A stretch of 31,771 nt of DNA. Origin: an uncultured Collinsella sp. (GTDB taxonomy: Bacteria > Actinomycetota > Coriobacteriia > Coriobacteriales > Coriobacteriaceae). The stretch covers positions 1-31,771 of the forward strand of contig URKT01000013.1 of NCBI GenBank assembly GCA_900548495.1. The letters are read 5' to 3'. The position numbers and the translations under genes were made by a program. Below are positions 14,859 through 22,995 of the stretch, piece by piece. Numbering within the stretch: the first letter of the stretch is position 1; each line of letters begins with the position of its first letter. The notes under the pieces were generated by a model. It saw only the letters and a program-made list of their open reading frames with translations, made no database searches and was not told where the DNA came from.

Positions 14859-16855
14859 TGGCCGAAAAACTCGGCGCCTGCTGCTCGCCAGGAGCGGAAG
14901 GTGGCGGGATCGACCTTTACGTGCGCTGCGGCGGGGACGTCGTACCACTTGACGGTGTAGCCGGCGCCGTGAGAGCAAAAGACCGAGTCGGGCGTGTTGG
15001 GCAGATCGGCCTCGGGCTCATAGGCGGCCGCCTCGATGACGCGCTCGGCATCATGGCAAGCCGCATAGCCGGCGAACTCTAGATACAGATGCCCACGACC
15101 ACTCGTGTAGGCAGCCACCTCCAGCGCGTAATCCTGCACCTCAGATGCCGGCACGCGACCCACAAGCTTTGCCCGGTCCCCCGCCATCGTCGGCGGCTCG
15201 TACTCGGCACCCATGCGCGTGGCATCCGAGAGCGCCCGACCCACGCACTCCCCCGGCACCTCGAGCTCAAAGCGATACCACGGCTCCAACAGCACCGCCG
15301 CGCCGGCCTCGCGCGCCTGCATCAAACCCTGGCGAATCGCGCGGTACGTGGCCTGGCGAAAGTCGCCGCCCTCGGTGTGTTTGGCATGTGCACGGCCGCC
15401 CGTGAGCGTAATGCGCACATCGGTGATGGGCGAGCCGGTCAGCACGCCCAGGTGGTCGCGCTCCATGGCGTTGGTGAGTGCCAAACGCTGCCAGTTAAGA
15501 TCGAGCTCATCGGTCGAGGTCACGGTACCAAATTGCACGCCCGAACCCGCTGGCAGCGGCTCCAGGCGCAGATGCACCTCGGCATAGTGGCGCAGCGGCT
15601 CAAAGTGGCCCACGCCCTCGACCGGCTGCGAAATAGTCTCCTTATAGAGAATGCCGCCGGGCTCAAACTCGACCGTAAAGCCAAAACGATCGGCAAGCAC
15701 GCGCTGTACGACCTCGAGCTGCACCGCTCCCATGAGCTGCAGATGTACTTGTTCAAGATGCGTGTTCCAGCTTACGCCGAGCATGGGGTCCTCGTCGGCA
15801 AGCTCAGCCAGCGCTTGGAACACCGTATGGACATCGTGCTCGTTCGGCAGCACCGTATAGGTGAGAACCGGCGCAATGGCAGGTGCGTCGCCCGCGGGCT
15901 CCGCACCCAGGGCATCACCCGGGCGAACGTGCGCAAGACCCGTCACGGCGCAAATACCGCCAGCAGCAACTTCTTGGGCAAGCTCATACTTCTCGCCGTT
16001 ATAGATGCGCACCTGGTCGATCTTTTGCTCCCATGCCTCGGCACCGGAACGTCCGCCAATCACCTGCTTGGCATGCAGCGTGCCGCCGGTCACTTTAACC
16101 CAAGCCAAGCGCTCGCCGCGATCCCCGCGGCTGACACGATAGACGCGCGCGGCAAACTCCGGGAGCCACGCCTGTTCACGCATCAGCGCGCATATGCCAT
16201 CCAGCAGCTCATCCACGCCTTGGTCTTTGAGCGCCGAGCCGGCAAAGCAGGGAAACAACTTTCGCTCTGCGACCAGCCGCGAAAGCGTGGCAGTCGAAAG
16301 CTCACCCGCCTCAAGAAACTCCTCGAGCGCCGCTTCGTCCAACGCAGCAGCGTCCTCCTGAACGGCGCCACCCGCCAGCAGTTCGTTGGCATCCAGGCAC
16401 CCCTCAGAAAGACGTTGCCCAAGTTGTGCCAGCAAAACATCGCGGCCGGGATTCTCCAAATCGATCTTGTTGATAAAGATGAACGTCGGGATGTCATAGC
16501 GCGCAAGCAGGCGCCACAGGGTTTCGGTATGCCCCTGCACGCCATCGTTGGCACCCACAACCAAAATCGCGTAGTCCAGGGCGCGCAACGTGCGCTCAGC
16601 CTCGGCCGAAAAATCGACGTGGCCGGGCGCATCCACGAGCATGACGTGGGTATCACCGTGGTCGAGCACGGCCTGCGACGAGAAAATCGTAATGCCACGC
16701 TCGCGCTCGATCTCGTTCGTATCCAAATGCGAATCGCCATCGTCCACGCGGCCGCGCTTGCGAATGCGACCCGCGTTGAACAGCATGGCCTCGGCCAACG
16801 TGGTCTTGCCGGCATCGACATGCGCCAAGATTCCAACGACCGCTTGCTTCGACAT
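14852..16855 (-). CDS. TetM/OtrA-class ribosome-protection-like translational GTPase
   Basis: A 667-residue EF-G relative. G1 AHVDAGKT is at 11-18, G2 RERGITI at 51-57, G3 DAPGH at 75-79, G4 NKID at 129-132 and G5 GSA follows. The GILAHVDAGKTTLAEAMLF start and the C-terminal YTSGRGHLYLEFAGY segment resemble TetM/TetO/OtrA rather than housekeeping EF-G, and it is close to the TetM length of 639. These proteins bind the ribosomal A site and expel tetracycline in resistant strains, but many chromosomal relatives have no shown resistance. ATG 16855 is chosen because AGAGGAG precedes it; upstream extension in the same frame is not conserved-looking. It lies upstream of, and in the same direction as, the AAA-UvrA pair but is separated by palindrome C. 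Confidence 0.85.
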   Translation of the reverse strand: MSKQAVVGILAHVDAGKTTLAEAMLFNAGRIRKRGRVDDGDSHLDTNEIERERGITIFSSQAVLDHGDTHVMLVDAPGHVDFSAEAERTLRALDYAILVVGANDGVQGHTETLWRLLARYDIPTFIFINKIDLENPGRDVLLAQLGQRLSEGCLDANELLAGGAVQEDAAALDEAALEEFLEAGELSTATLSRLVAERKLFPCFAGSALKDQGVDELLDGICALMREQAWLPEFAARVYRVSRGDRGERLAWVKVTGGTLHAKQVIGGRSGAEAWEQKIDQVRIYNGEKYELAQEVAAGGICAVTGLAHVRPGDALGAEPAGDAPAIAPVLTYTVLPNEHDVHTVFQALAELADEDPMLGVSWNTHLEQVHLQLMGAVQLEVVQRVLADRFGFTVEFEPGGILYKETISQPVEGVGHFEPLRHYAEVHLRLEPLPAGSGVQFGTVTSTDELDLNWQRLALTNAMERDHLGVLTGSPITDVRITLTGGRAHAKHTEGGDFRQATYRAIRQGLMQAREAGAAVLLEPWYRFELEVPGECVGRALSDATRMGAEYEPPTMAGDRAKLVGRVPASEVQDYALEVAAYTSGRGHLYLEFAGYAACHDAERVIEAAAYEPEADLPNTPDSVFCSHGAGYTVKWYDVPAAAHVKVDPATFRSWRAAGAEFFGHM

Positions 16856-17042
16856 GGCTCTCCTCTTATTACGAGCCCATCGCACACGGCAACGGGCGTT
16901 CACGCTCCACACTGGATGATACAATTTACGGGCCGGCGGGCGAAGCGGGCCCTATCCCCCGACCGAGCTCATCGCCCCGCGTTGCCGCGCGGCGATTTTC
17001 GTAGGTTCGCGCCTTGCGAAAGCCGGCTTGCAAATCAGCACA

Positions 17043-17081
17043 GCGAACGAAAATGACCCCACCTGGGCCAGTTTCGTTCGC
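17043..17081. terminator. Hairpin downstream of the GNAT gene
   Basis: A perfect 10-bp stem, GCGAACGAAA (17043-17052) with TTTCGTTCGC (17072-17081), 19-base GC-rich loop. It lies after the minus-strand acetyltransferase stop and upstream of the TetM-like gene. There is no clear T tract, so it may be a weak terminator or a leader structure. Confidence 0.45.
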
Positions 17082-17108
17082 ATGAATTATTGATATGAGG
17101 CGTCGCTC

Positions 17109-17597
17109 TTACGCCTCGCGCAGCCAGTCAAACGCAACACGCGGCGTACCGTCCGACACATATACGATACCGGCGCGCTTAAACCCGGCCTTGGCGATGG
17201 CGCCCTGCATAGGCAGGTTATCTTGGTGCGTGTCGATACGCAGATGGTCGATACGTTCCTTGGCAAAGGCAAACATCGCAGCCGTGATACCGTGCACGGT
17301 GCCGTCGGATGCCACACGGTGCAGCACGGCGTACGGAGTGTCGCTACGCCATTGACCGTCCTCAATTACGTCATAGCATTCGTCCGGGCCCGGTAAAAAG
17401 GCAAACGTCGCCACCACGCGACCGTCGACTTCGCACACGTAGCTGCCACCAGCGGCAATATCGGCAGCCAGTTGCTCGGCCGAAGGCGTGCCCTCGGGCC
17501 ACTGCGTGGCGTTGCCATGCGCGCGCATAAAGGCGCGGGCCGCGTCATAGATAGCCATGACGGCGGGAATGTCGGTATCGAGGGTTTTTCTGATCAT
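17109..17597 (-). CDS. GNAT-family N-acetyltransferase
   Basis: A 162-residue GNAT-fold protein. The N-terminal IRKTLDTDIPAVMAIYDAA is the usual first strand and helix, and LRIDTHQDNLPMQGAIAKA is the C-terminal acetyl-CoA region with the conserved N..MQ...K.GF pattern. The family transfers acetyl groups to amines; the substrate is unknown. ATG 17597 and GTG 17600 are both possible starts, with a TGAGGT site upstream; ATG is used. It is transcribed divergently from the zinc-ribbon gene through a shared palindrome at 17619-17650. Confidence 0.87.
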   Translation of the reverse strand: MIRKTLDTDIPAVMAIYDAARAFMRAHGNATQWPEGTPSAEQLAADIAAGGSYVCEVDGRVVATFAFLPGPDECYDVIEDGQWRSDTPYAVLHRVASDGTVHGITAAMFAFAKERIDHLRIDTHQDNLPMQGAIAKAGFKRAGIVYVSDGTPRVAFDWLREA

Positions 17598-17618
17598 CAC
17601 GCGGCGACCTCACGTTTA

Positions 17619-17650
17619 TTGGTATCACTTTGATTGAGCAATGATACCAA
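17619..17650. promoter_or_regulatory. Shared palindromic operator between divergent genes
   Basis: TTGGTATCA (17619-17627) and TGATACCAA (17642-17650) are perfect 9-base inverted arms around a 14-base spacer, lying exactly between the two divergent starts. Each strand reads TTGGTA-N17-TGATAC, but the -10 halves fit the consensus poorly, so an operator is likelier than a core promoter. Confidence 0.55.
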
Positions 17651-17668
17651 CGTTTGGAGAGGGGCGCG

Positions 17669-17971
17669 ATGCAGATGGGAAGCAAAAAGCGAGCCACCTG
17701 GTCAAAGGCCAAAAGCGAGTTTTTGGGCGCTGCCACCGGCGGCGATATGAGCTACCTGTTTGCGCGCGAAGACGAGCGCCGCGACGCCCTGAACGCCGAG
17801 CGCAATGAAGCCTGGCGCTACAAGTCGTGCGAACGCAAAAACCGTTACGATACGCGCGCCGAGGCCGAGGCAGTTATGGCCGACTGCGAAAACCGCGGGC
17901 GGCGTGGTTTGGCCTGCTACAAATGCGAATACTGCGGTGGATGGCACCTGACGTCGCACCCATGGAAATAG
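17669..17971 (+). CDS. Small protein with C-terminal zinc-ribbon-like motif
   Basis: A 100-residue hydrophilic, basic protein of unknown function. The N-terminal half is charged. The C-terminal end has CYKCEYCGGWHLTS, a CxxCxxC...WH cluster preceded by SCERKNRYDTRAEAEAVM. The cysteines and histidine suggest a bound zinc, and the pattern (a K-x-R-Y strand, a helix, then YxCxYCxxWHLT) occurs widely in short actinobacterial and phage proteins without assigned roles. ATG 17669 is preferred because GGAGAGGGG (17656-17664) precedes it; ATG 17675 is also possible. Nucleic-acid binding is a guess. Confidence 0.8.
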   Translation: MQMGSKKRATWSKAKSEFLGAATGGDMSYLFAREDERRDALNAERNEAWRYKSCERKNRYDTRAEAEAVMADCENRGRRGLACYKCEYCGGWHLTSHPWK

Positions 17972-18019
17972 ACGCCGCATCGGCACGGCGCTAGCGAAGC
18001 GCCGGTAATCGCACGCAAG

Positions 18020-18724
18020 TTACGGGCGCGGCGGCACTAACACATCGTAGCGAACGGCCTTGCCCGCAAGCTGATAGCTCGGCTTAACGCCGGCAAGCAG
18101 TGGCCCCTTCACCGGTCGCTTGATAACGACCTTGCGCGGGTGCGCCGCAAGCGCAGCTTCGACCAGCGTCTCCTCATCGGCACACGGCTGTTCCAGATGA
18201 TGCAAAAGTTGGAACTTCTTTTTCACCGCCGCGCTCTTGGTGCGCTCGGGAAACATGGGGTCCAGATACACCACATCGGGAGCGGCAAGCTCGCCCTGCC
18301 CGATCAGCTCAGCTGTATGGCGAAGGCCAGCAATGCTGTCCTCGCCCGCATGTAAGCGCATACGCGACACGGCAACCGCAAGCGCCGGATCATCTGCCGC
18401 GCGATCCAAGGCATCCTTGAGGAGCGCCGCAATCACGCAATCCTGCTCATACAAATCGACCGCAAAGCCCGCGGCCGCGAGCAGCAGCGAATCCTCGCCA
18501 AAGCCTGCCGTGGCGTCAATTGCCCACGGCCGCTCGATGCCTTTTGCACGCGCAGCCTTCACCAACAGCTCTTGCTGCAGACGGCCCTGCTTGAGTCGCG
18601 GCAGCATGCGGCCAAAATCGGCACGCAGCTCCATCGTGCCGTCGGTGAGCGTGAGGCCCTCGGACGTCCCGGTCAGCTCAAGCCCCGCGGCCCGAGCAAC
18701 AGAAAAGGGATCGACGACGCCCAT
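18020..18724 (-). CDS. rsmJ: 16S rRNA (guanine-1516-N2)-methyltransferase
   Basis: A 234-residue SAM-dependent methyltransferase matching RsmJ/YhiQ along its length. The SAM-binding motif IDATAGFGED is at 69-78, followed by acidic strand 2 (DLYEQD). The catalytic LDPMFPE (154-160) with KSAAVKKK is a hallmark of the family, and VIKRP is near the C-terminus. It methylates G1516 of 16S rRNA in E. coli. The start at ATG 18724 has an AAGGAG site. It is alone on its transcript, or may follow the small membrane gene at 18789 on the same strand. Confidence 0.93.
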   Translation of the reverse strand: MGVVDPFSVARAAGLELTGTSEGLTLTDGTMELRADFGRMLPRLKQGRLQQELLVKAARAKGIERPWAIDATAGFGEDSLLLAAAGFAVDLYEQDCVIAALLKDALDRAADDPALAVAVSRMRLHAGEDSIAGLRHTAELIGQGELAAPDVVYLDPMFPERTKSAAVKKKFQLLHHLEQPCADEETLVEAALAAHPRKVVIKRPVKGPLLAGVKPSYQLAGKAVRYDVLVPPRP

Positions 18725-18788
18725 GGGTACTCCTTAACAAGCAAAACGAATACGCGGGGCACCGTTTATGACGACGCCCAACCGTCCG

Positions 18789-18932
18789 CTATTGTCCCAC
18801 ATGTGACATGGCCCACAGCATCCCAATGCAAAGCACCGCCATCAATCCCGTGCACACGGCAGCGATCACAGAATCACCCACACGCCTTCCCAACGACCGC
18901 GGCTCACGCACTTGCCCTGCTCCGTACATCAT
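18789..18932 (-). CDS. Small single-pass membrane protein, 47 residues
   Basis: A short frame with an excellent GAAGGAGGAG ribosome-binding site a few bases before ATG 18932. It encodes a basic N-terminus (VREPRSLGRRVGD) and one hydrophobic helix (VIAAVCTGLMAVLCIGMLWA, about residues 22-41), ending at TAG 18789-18791. The positively charged N-terminus predicts an N-in orientation. It lies 64 bases upstream of rsmJ in the same direction and may share its transcript. No family is recognised. It could be a stress or regulatory micro-membrane protein. The ribosome-binding site and the clean helix are the main evidence that it is real. Confidence 0.6.
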   Translation of the reverse strand: MMYGAGQVREPRSLGRRVGDSVIAAVCTGLMAVLCIGMLWAMSHVGQ

Positions 18933-19159
18933 GGCTCCTCCTTCGGTCCAGCTCTTACCATGGCCTCATCATCGCAGCGTCGCACATGAGCTGCCATCGA
19001 TTTGCCTTACAGCTGGCTTTCCTTTTTGAAAGGTTGGACCGTACAGGCAAGAGACGCTTTCAAACGCATGCATCGCCGCGTTGAACTACAATGTGCTTCA
19101 CCATATGTGCAGTACATTGGGTGCGCCAAGTTGGCGTACTCGTATCGAAAGGACCAGCC

Positions 19160-19561
19160 ATGAGCTTCACTCGCAAGACTCTCAAAATCCTTGCTCTCAT
19201 CTACTTTGTTTTGGGCATCGCCAGCCTCGTCACCGCCGGCGTCGGTATCGCCACGGGCGGTCTCGATTCCACGTACGGTTCGTACGCCACGCTCGCAGCG
19301 GTCGTGCTTATCGCCAAGGGTCTCGTCGACCTTGCCGCAGGCGTCGCCGGTATCAAGGGCGCCAACAAGCCTTCGCAGGTGGACGGCGCGTTTAAGCTCG
19401 GTATTGTTGCCGCGGTCGCCACGCTTGCCCAAGCGGTGCTTACGCTTCCCGCGTTTGGCGGCGACGCCATCAACTTTGGCGCCTTTGTCGTCGTGGTGTA
19501 CGACCTGTTCTTTGTTCAGCAGGCACACGCCGTTAAGGCCGAGAACAAGGACCGCCTGTAA
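19160..19561 (+). CDS. Four-helix integral membrane protein, function unknown
   Basis: A 133-residue hydrophobic protein with four predicted membrane segments (about 9-32, 42-65, 79-97 and 105-123) rich in Gly, Ala and Val. The short basic N-terminus MSFTRKTLK and a charged C-terminus KAENKDRL suggest both ends are inside. The start ATG 19160 follows GAAAGGA (19147-19153); upstream in-frame codons lack a site. It is monocistronic, ending in a terminator at 19603. I do not recognise a family; similar small four-helix proteins occur in Coriobacteriia. Confidence 0.78.
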   Translation: MSFTRKTLKILALIYFVLGIASLVTAGVGIATGGLDSTYGSYATLAAVVLIAKGLVDLAAGVAGIKGANKPSQVDGAFKLGIVAAVATLAQAVLTLPAFGGDAINFGAFVVVVYDLFFVQQAHAVKAENKDRL

Positions 19562-19602
19562 GCGCCCGCTTCTCATAACCTCTGTTTCAGCCAAGCAACT
19601 AA

Positions 19603-19644
19603 AAAGGGCCGATCGCGCATCTCCGCGGTCGGCCCTTTACGTTT
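19603..19644. terminator. Bidirectional intrinsic terminator
   Basis: A stem of about 15 bp: AAAGGGCCGA (19603-19612) pairs with TCGGCCCTTT (19629-19638), and the inner CGCG/CGCG extends it. It is preceded by an A run (19601-19605), giving a T run on the minus strand, and followed by TTTACGTTT on the plus strand. It serves the membrane protein gene and the convergent rlmA. Confidence 0.85.
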
Positions 19645-19654
19645 GCCCAGATAA

Positions 19655-19691
19655 AACCTGCCAAAATAAATCTGTCCCTTTTTGGTAGGTT
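19655..19691 (-). repeat. GTCCC-core palindrome, copy D
   Basis: AACCTGCCAAAA (19655-19666) pairs with TTTTGGTAGGTT (19680-19691) with one G-T wobble; the loop contains CTGTCCCT. It overlaps the rlmA stop codon (19690-19692). The arms are unlike copies A-C but the CTGTCCCTT core is kept. Confidence 0.7.
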
Positions 19692-20502
19692 AGTGGCGGT
19701 ACTCGGCGATGATGAAGTCGATGTCGGTTTGAAGGGTGTCCAAATTTGCCAGGCGTTCTTTGTCGGAAGGGCGCGTACGGTAGTAGTACGGCGTCATCTG
19801 GAACACTGCCTCGATGTCGGCCTGGGTCTGAAGCGTAATATTCGCAGACACCCGCTGCATTCCGACTAACTCGAGCTCGGTGGTCTTCGGCAGCTTCTCA
19901 TCGTTAAGGTACGGCGTGTCGTAGAGCACCTCCTTAAGCCCAAAGAGATGACGGGCGCCCGGCACCACGGTGTAGAGCGAGCCCTCTGGCGCCAGCACGC
20001 GGGCAAATTCGCGCTCGTTAAAGGGAGCAAAGAGCTCGGTCACCATATCGAAGGTGCCATCGGCCACGGGGATGTCCTTCATGTTGGCCACGAAGTAGGT
20101 CGCATCGCCGCGCTTGGCGGCAAGGCGCACCATCTCTTTGCCCAGGTCAAAGCCGTAAGCATCCACGCCCGGCACCGCACCCATGGCGCTGGTGTAGTAG
20201 CCCTCGCCACAGCAAATATCGAGCAACGTCATGGGGCAGTTCGTAGACGCGGCACGTCCAGACACCCGCTCGCGCACCAGCTCGACCATCGCATCGCGCA
20301 ACGGCGCATAGTATCCGCGGTTCAGAAAGTCACGACGGCTGCGCGCCTGCGACTTGGGATCGCCCATGGAATCGCCGCTCTTGGACGAGCGTAGGAGGTA
20401 TAGATAGCCCTCGCGCGCACGGTCAAACCGGTGTCCGCCCGCGCATGCAGTACCGCGCTCGTCGTCCACCAAAGGCTCATGGCAAACGGGACACAACAAC
20501 AT
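19690..20502 (-). CDS. rlmA: 23S rRNA (guanine-N1)-methyltransferase, RlmA family
   Basis: A 270-residue methyltransferase of the RlmA (RrmA/TlrB) family acting on G745 or G748 of 23S rRNA. The N-terminal zinc-binding site uses Cys4, Cys7, Cys20 and His24 (CPVC...CAGGH), followed by the family's FDRAREGYLYLL. The SAM motif DICCGEGYYT is at 95-104, and QMTPYYYRTRP matches the C-terminal family segment. Some RlmA-II members confer macrolide resistance; whether this is type I or II cannot be decided by eye. The start ATG 20502 has AAGGAG upstream. Confidence 0.93.
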   Translation of the reverse strand: MLLCPVCHEPLVDDERGTACAGGHRFDRAREGYLYLLRSSKSGDSMGDPKSQARSRRDFLNRGYYAPLRDAMVELVRERVSGRAASTNCPMTLLDICCGEGYYTSAMGAVPGVDAYGFDLGKEMVRLAAKRGDATYFVANMKDIPVADGTFDMVTELFAPFNEREFARVLAPEGSLYTVVPGARHLFGLKEVLYDTPYLNDEKLPKTTELELVGMQRVSANITLQTQADIEAVFQMTPYYYRTRPSDKERLANLDTLQTDIDFIIAEYRH

Positions 20503-20559
20503 GGCAACTCCTTAGCGCGAACAACACAACGCCCACCATTGTCGCACGCCTTCCCCACC

Positions 20560-20651
20560 TAGTCATTGGGGACGTTCTTAAATGACTAGTTAGAAGAGAT
20601 AAGGAGTGTCCCCAGCTGCCGACAGAAAAGGAACGTCCCTAAGTGCCGACT
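20560..20651. repeat. Composite GTCCC-core repeat cluster, copy E
   Basis: A perfect 9-bp hairpin, CTAGTCATT (20560-20568) with AATGACTAG (20581-20589), encloses GGGGACGTTCTT, the reverse of the same core. It is followed by two decayed cores, AAGGAGTGTCCCC (20601-20613) and AAAGGAACGTCCCT (20627-20640), each with a TGCCGAC direct repeat (20617-20623, 20644-20650). It sits in the divergent rlmA/MATE gap; 20652-20718 shows no clear promoter. Confidence 0.65.
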
Positions 20652-20718
20652 GGTTGCATTAGGAGTATCATCGTCTGCGCAAATAAGCACGAAAGAGCAT
20701 GTTAGAGATTGAGAGCGC

Positions 20719-22101
20719 ATGGCTGACACCGTATCTAAGCACATTGACATGACCACCGGCTCGCTGTGGCGCAATATTCCCCTGTTCGCCTTCCCCGTGG
20801 CCGCCACGAGCATCTTGGAGCAGCTGTCGAACCTCATCGCCACGGTCATCATCGGTAACTTCTCGGGCGACCAGGGAACCCTCGCCATGGCAGCGGTCGG
20901 CTCCAATGTTCCGCTTACCAGCCTTATGCTCAACCTGTTTATTGGCATATCGCTTGGCTCCAACGTGGTCATCGCCAACGCTATCGGCCGCAACGACCAG
21001 AACATGGTCAAACGCGCCGTCCATACCTCGATTTTAATGGCGCTCGTTGGCTTTGTCGTCATCGCACTGGGCGAGATCTTTGCCGAGCCCATGCTCGCCG
21101 CGCTCAACGTTCCCGCCGAAACCATGCCGCTCGCTTCGCTCTACCTACGCGTCTTTTTGCTCAGCATGCCCTCAATCTTGCTCTACAACTTTGAGGCCGC
21201 GATCTTCCGCTCCGTCGGCATCACCCGCATGCCGCTGCAGGCGCTTGCCGTGTCCACCGTCCTCAACATTGGCCTGGACCTCATCTTTGTCCCCGTACTT
21301 CACTGGGGCGTCGCGGGCGTCGCCATCGCCACCGCCATCGCCTACACCGTCAGCGCCGCTACGCTCTTTATCCGCCTGCTCAAGACCGACTCCGTCGTCC
21401 GCGTCACCCTACGCGACCTGGCTATCGACCCCGTCGCCCTCAAGCGCATCGTCAAGATCGGCCTGCCCGCCGGCATCCAAAGCGCCGTCTTTGCCGTCGC
21501 CAACATCATCATCCAGTCCGCCATCAACAGCCTGGGCACCGAGGTCATGGCAGCATCGAGCGCCGCCATGAGCCTGGAGTACGTGTGCTACAACCTGCTC
21601 AACAGCTTTAGCCAGGCTTGCACCACCTTTGTAGGACAAAATCACGGCGCCCGCCAGATCGACCGCTGCACCAAGACGCTCAAGGTCTGCCTGGTCGAAG
21701 GCGGTATCGTTGCACTCACCACGATCATCGTTATTGTCGGCCTAGGGCGCGAGATCTTGTCGCTCTTTAACAGCGATCCCAACATCGTCTCGATCGGCTA
21801 TATCCGCGTGTGTTCGATCTTCCCGGCGTACGCCTTTAGCATGTTCTACGAAAACATGTCAGGCTACCTGCGCGGCTTTGGCATCTCGCTCACGCCCGCC
21901 CTCATCACCATGATCTGCGTCTGCGGCATCCGCTTCTATTGGGTGTTCTGCGTGTTCCCGCACTTTCGCACCTTTGCGAACATCATGATGGTCTACCCCA
22001 TCAGCCTGGGCACCACGGCGTTCTTTATGGTCGTGGCGGTGCTACTCTGCCACCCGGCACGCACCTATCGTGTCACCCAAGCCAAAGCGACAGCCCGCTA
22101 A
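20719..22101 (+). CDS. MATE-family multidrug efflux transporter
   Basis: A 460-residue polytopic membrane protein with about 12 hydrophobic segments and the MATE layout in two similar halves. The N-terminal segment includes TGSLWRNIPLFAFPVAATS and the second half begins around KIGLPAGIQSAVFAVANI. Family members export cationic drugs or metabolites with Na+ or H+. The DinF/NorM-like subgroup common in gut bacteria fits best. ATG 20719 has only a weak GAGAG site. It is not obviously cotranscribed: repeat cluster E lies upstream and the broken LysR gene converges on it. Confidence 0.93.
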   Translation: MADTVSKHIDMTTGSLWRNIPLFAFPVAATSILEQLSNLIATVIIGNFSGDQGTLAMAAVGSNVPLTSLMLNLFIGISLGSNVVIANAIGRNDQNMVKRAVHTSILMALVGFVVIALGEIFAEPMLAALNVPAETMPLASLYLRVFLLSMPSILLYNFEAAIFRSVGITRMPLQALAVSTVLNIGLDLIFVPVLHWGVAGVAIATAIAYTVSAATLFIRLLKTDSVVRVTLRDLAIDPVALKRIVKIGLPAGIQSAVFAVANIIIQSAINSLGTEVMAASSAAMSLEYVCYNLLNSFSQACTTFVGQNHGARQIDRCTKTLKVCLVEGGIVALTTIIVIVGLGREILSLFNSDPNIVSIGYIRVCSIFPAYAFSMFYENMSGYLRGFGISLTPALITMICVCGIRFYWVFCVFPHFRTFANIMMVYPISLGTTAFFMVVAVLLCHPARTYRVTQAKATAR

Positions 22102-22128
22102 ACACAGCACTCAACGCCACGCCAGTCA

Positions 22129-22995
22129 TTAATTGACAATATGCGAGCTCATATAGTCGATAAAGCGCCTCGTGGCGATGGGCATGGTGTCCCAGCTGCG
22201 CCAGGCAGCCACCACATCGCGTGAGGGAGCATGCACGATGGGCCGCACACGAATATCGGCTTGCATGCCCTCTACAGTACGACGGTAGAGCATGCTCACG
22301 CCCAGGCCCTCCTCCACCATCGCCATGATGGTGTAGTCGTCGGTCACCTCACTCGTCACGTGCGGCGACAGCCCATGCGCCGCGAATGCATCGAGCACCA
22401 GACTCTGTTCGCCCTCATCCAACAGTACAAACGGCTCGGACGCCAGGTCGGCGAGCGTCACCTTTTCCTTTGCCGCCAGCGGATGCGCGGCCGGCAACAA
22501 TGCCACCAACTCGTCGTGATAGACCACGCGCTTCTCGAGCCCAGCGGTAAATCCGCGCGCCGTAAAGCAAAAGTCAACCACGCCATCGTGCACCCATTAA
22601 GCGTTGCGCGTGTAATCGCCCTGCTTGAGGGTAAAGCGTACGCCCGGGTGCAGCGCACCAAAGTCGCGGATCACACGCGGCAGCACGGTACGACTCACGT
22701 TAGTAAACGTCGCGATGCGAATATCGGTCGACGAAAGCCCCAGCAGCTCTTGGCGCTTGCCCTCGAGCTCGACCTCGGCGGTCACAATCTGGCGCAGGTA
22801 CGGCAGATATTGTTTACCGTCGCGCGTAAGCGAAACGCCCTGCTTACCACGCTCGATAAGCGTGGTGCCCAGCTCGCGCTCGAGCGCCTTGACGGCCTGG
22901 CTCACCGCGCTTTGCGTATAGCCCAGCTCGTCGGCCGCACGTTTCAGACTGCCGCGATCGACCACCATACAAACAATCTGATACCGCGATGCCAT
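22129..22995 (-). pseudogene. LysR-type regulator interrupted by one in-frame TAA
   Basis: The frame from ATG 22995 encodes a LysR winged helix (GSLKRAADELGYTQSAVSQAVKAL region) and the start of the effector domain, to residue 132. It meets TAA at 22597-22599 and then continues in the same frame for 155 more residues (WVHDGVVDFCF onward) to 22129. The joined product, 288 residues, is a normal LysR length. Both sides keep good coding character and no frameshift is needed. The stop sits where relatives carry a polar residue before W-V/I-H/R-x-G-x-V-D, so a single GAA or CAA to TAA change would explain it. GGAGG precedes the start. It diverges from the EamA exporter it probably regulated. A sequencing error cannot be excluded. 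Confidence 0.9.

Noticed and set aside
14852..16855. Acquired tetracycline-resistance gene
   Set aside because: The family fits, but base composition matches the neighbours, no mobile element is present, and resistance cannot be inferred from motifs alone.
15089..17056. 655-codon plus-strand frame
   Set aside because: It lies antisense to the TetM-like gene, whose GTPase motifs are unambiguous; long antisense frames are common in GC-rich coding DNA.
17619..17650. Symmetric bidirectional sigma-70 promoter
   Set aside because: Spacing is right on both strands, but the TGATAC halves match only 2 of 6 -10 positions; an operator is more likely.
22597..22599. Programmed recoding or selenocysteine at the LysR stop
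   Set aside because: The codon is TAA, not TGA, and no structured element follows; a mutation or sequencing error is simpler.
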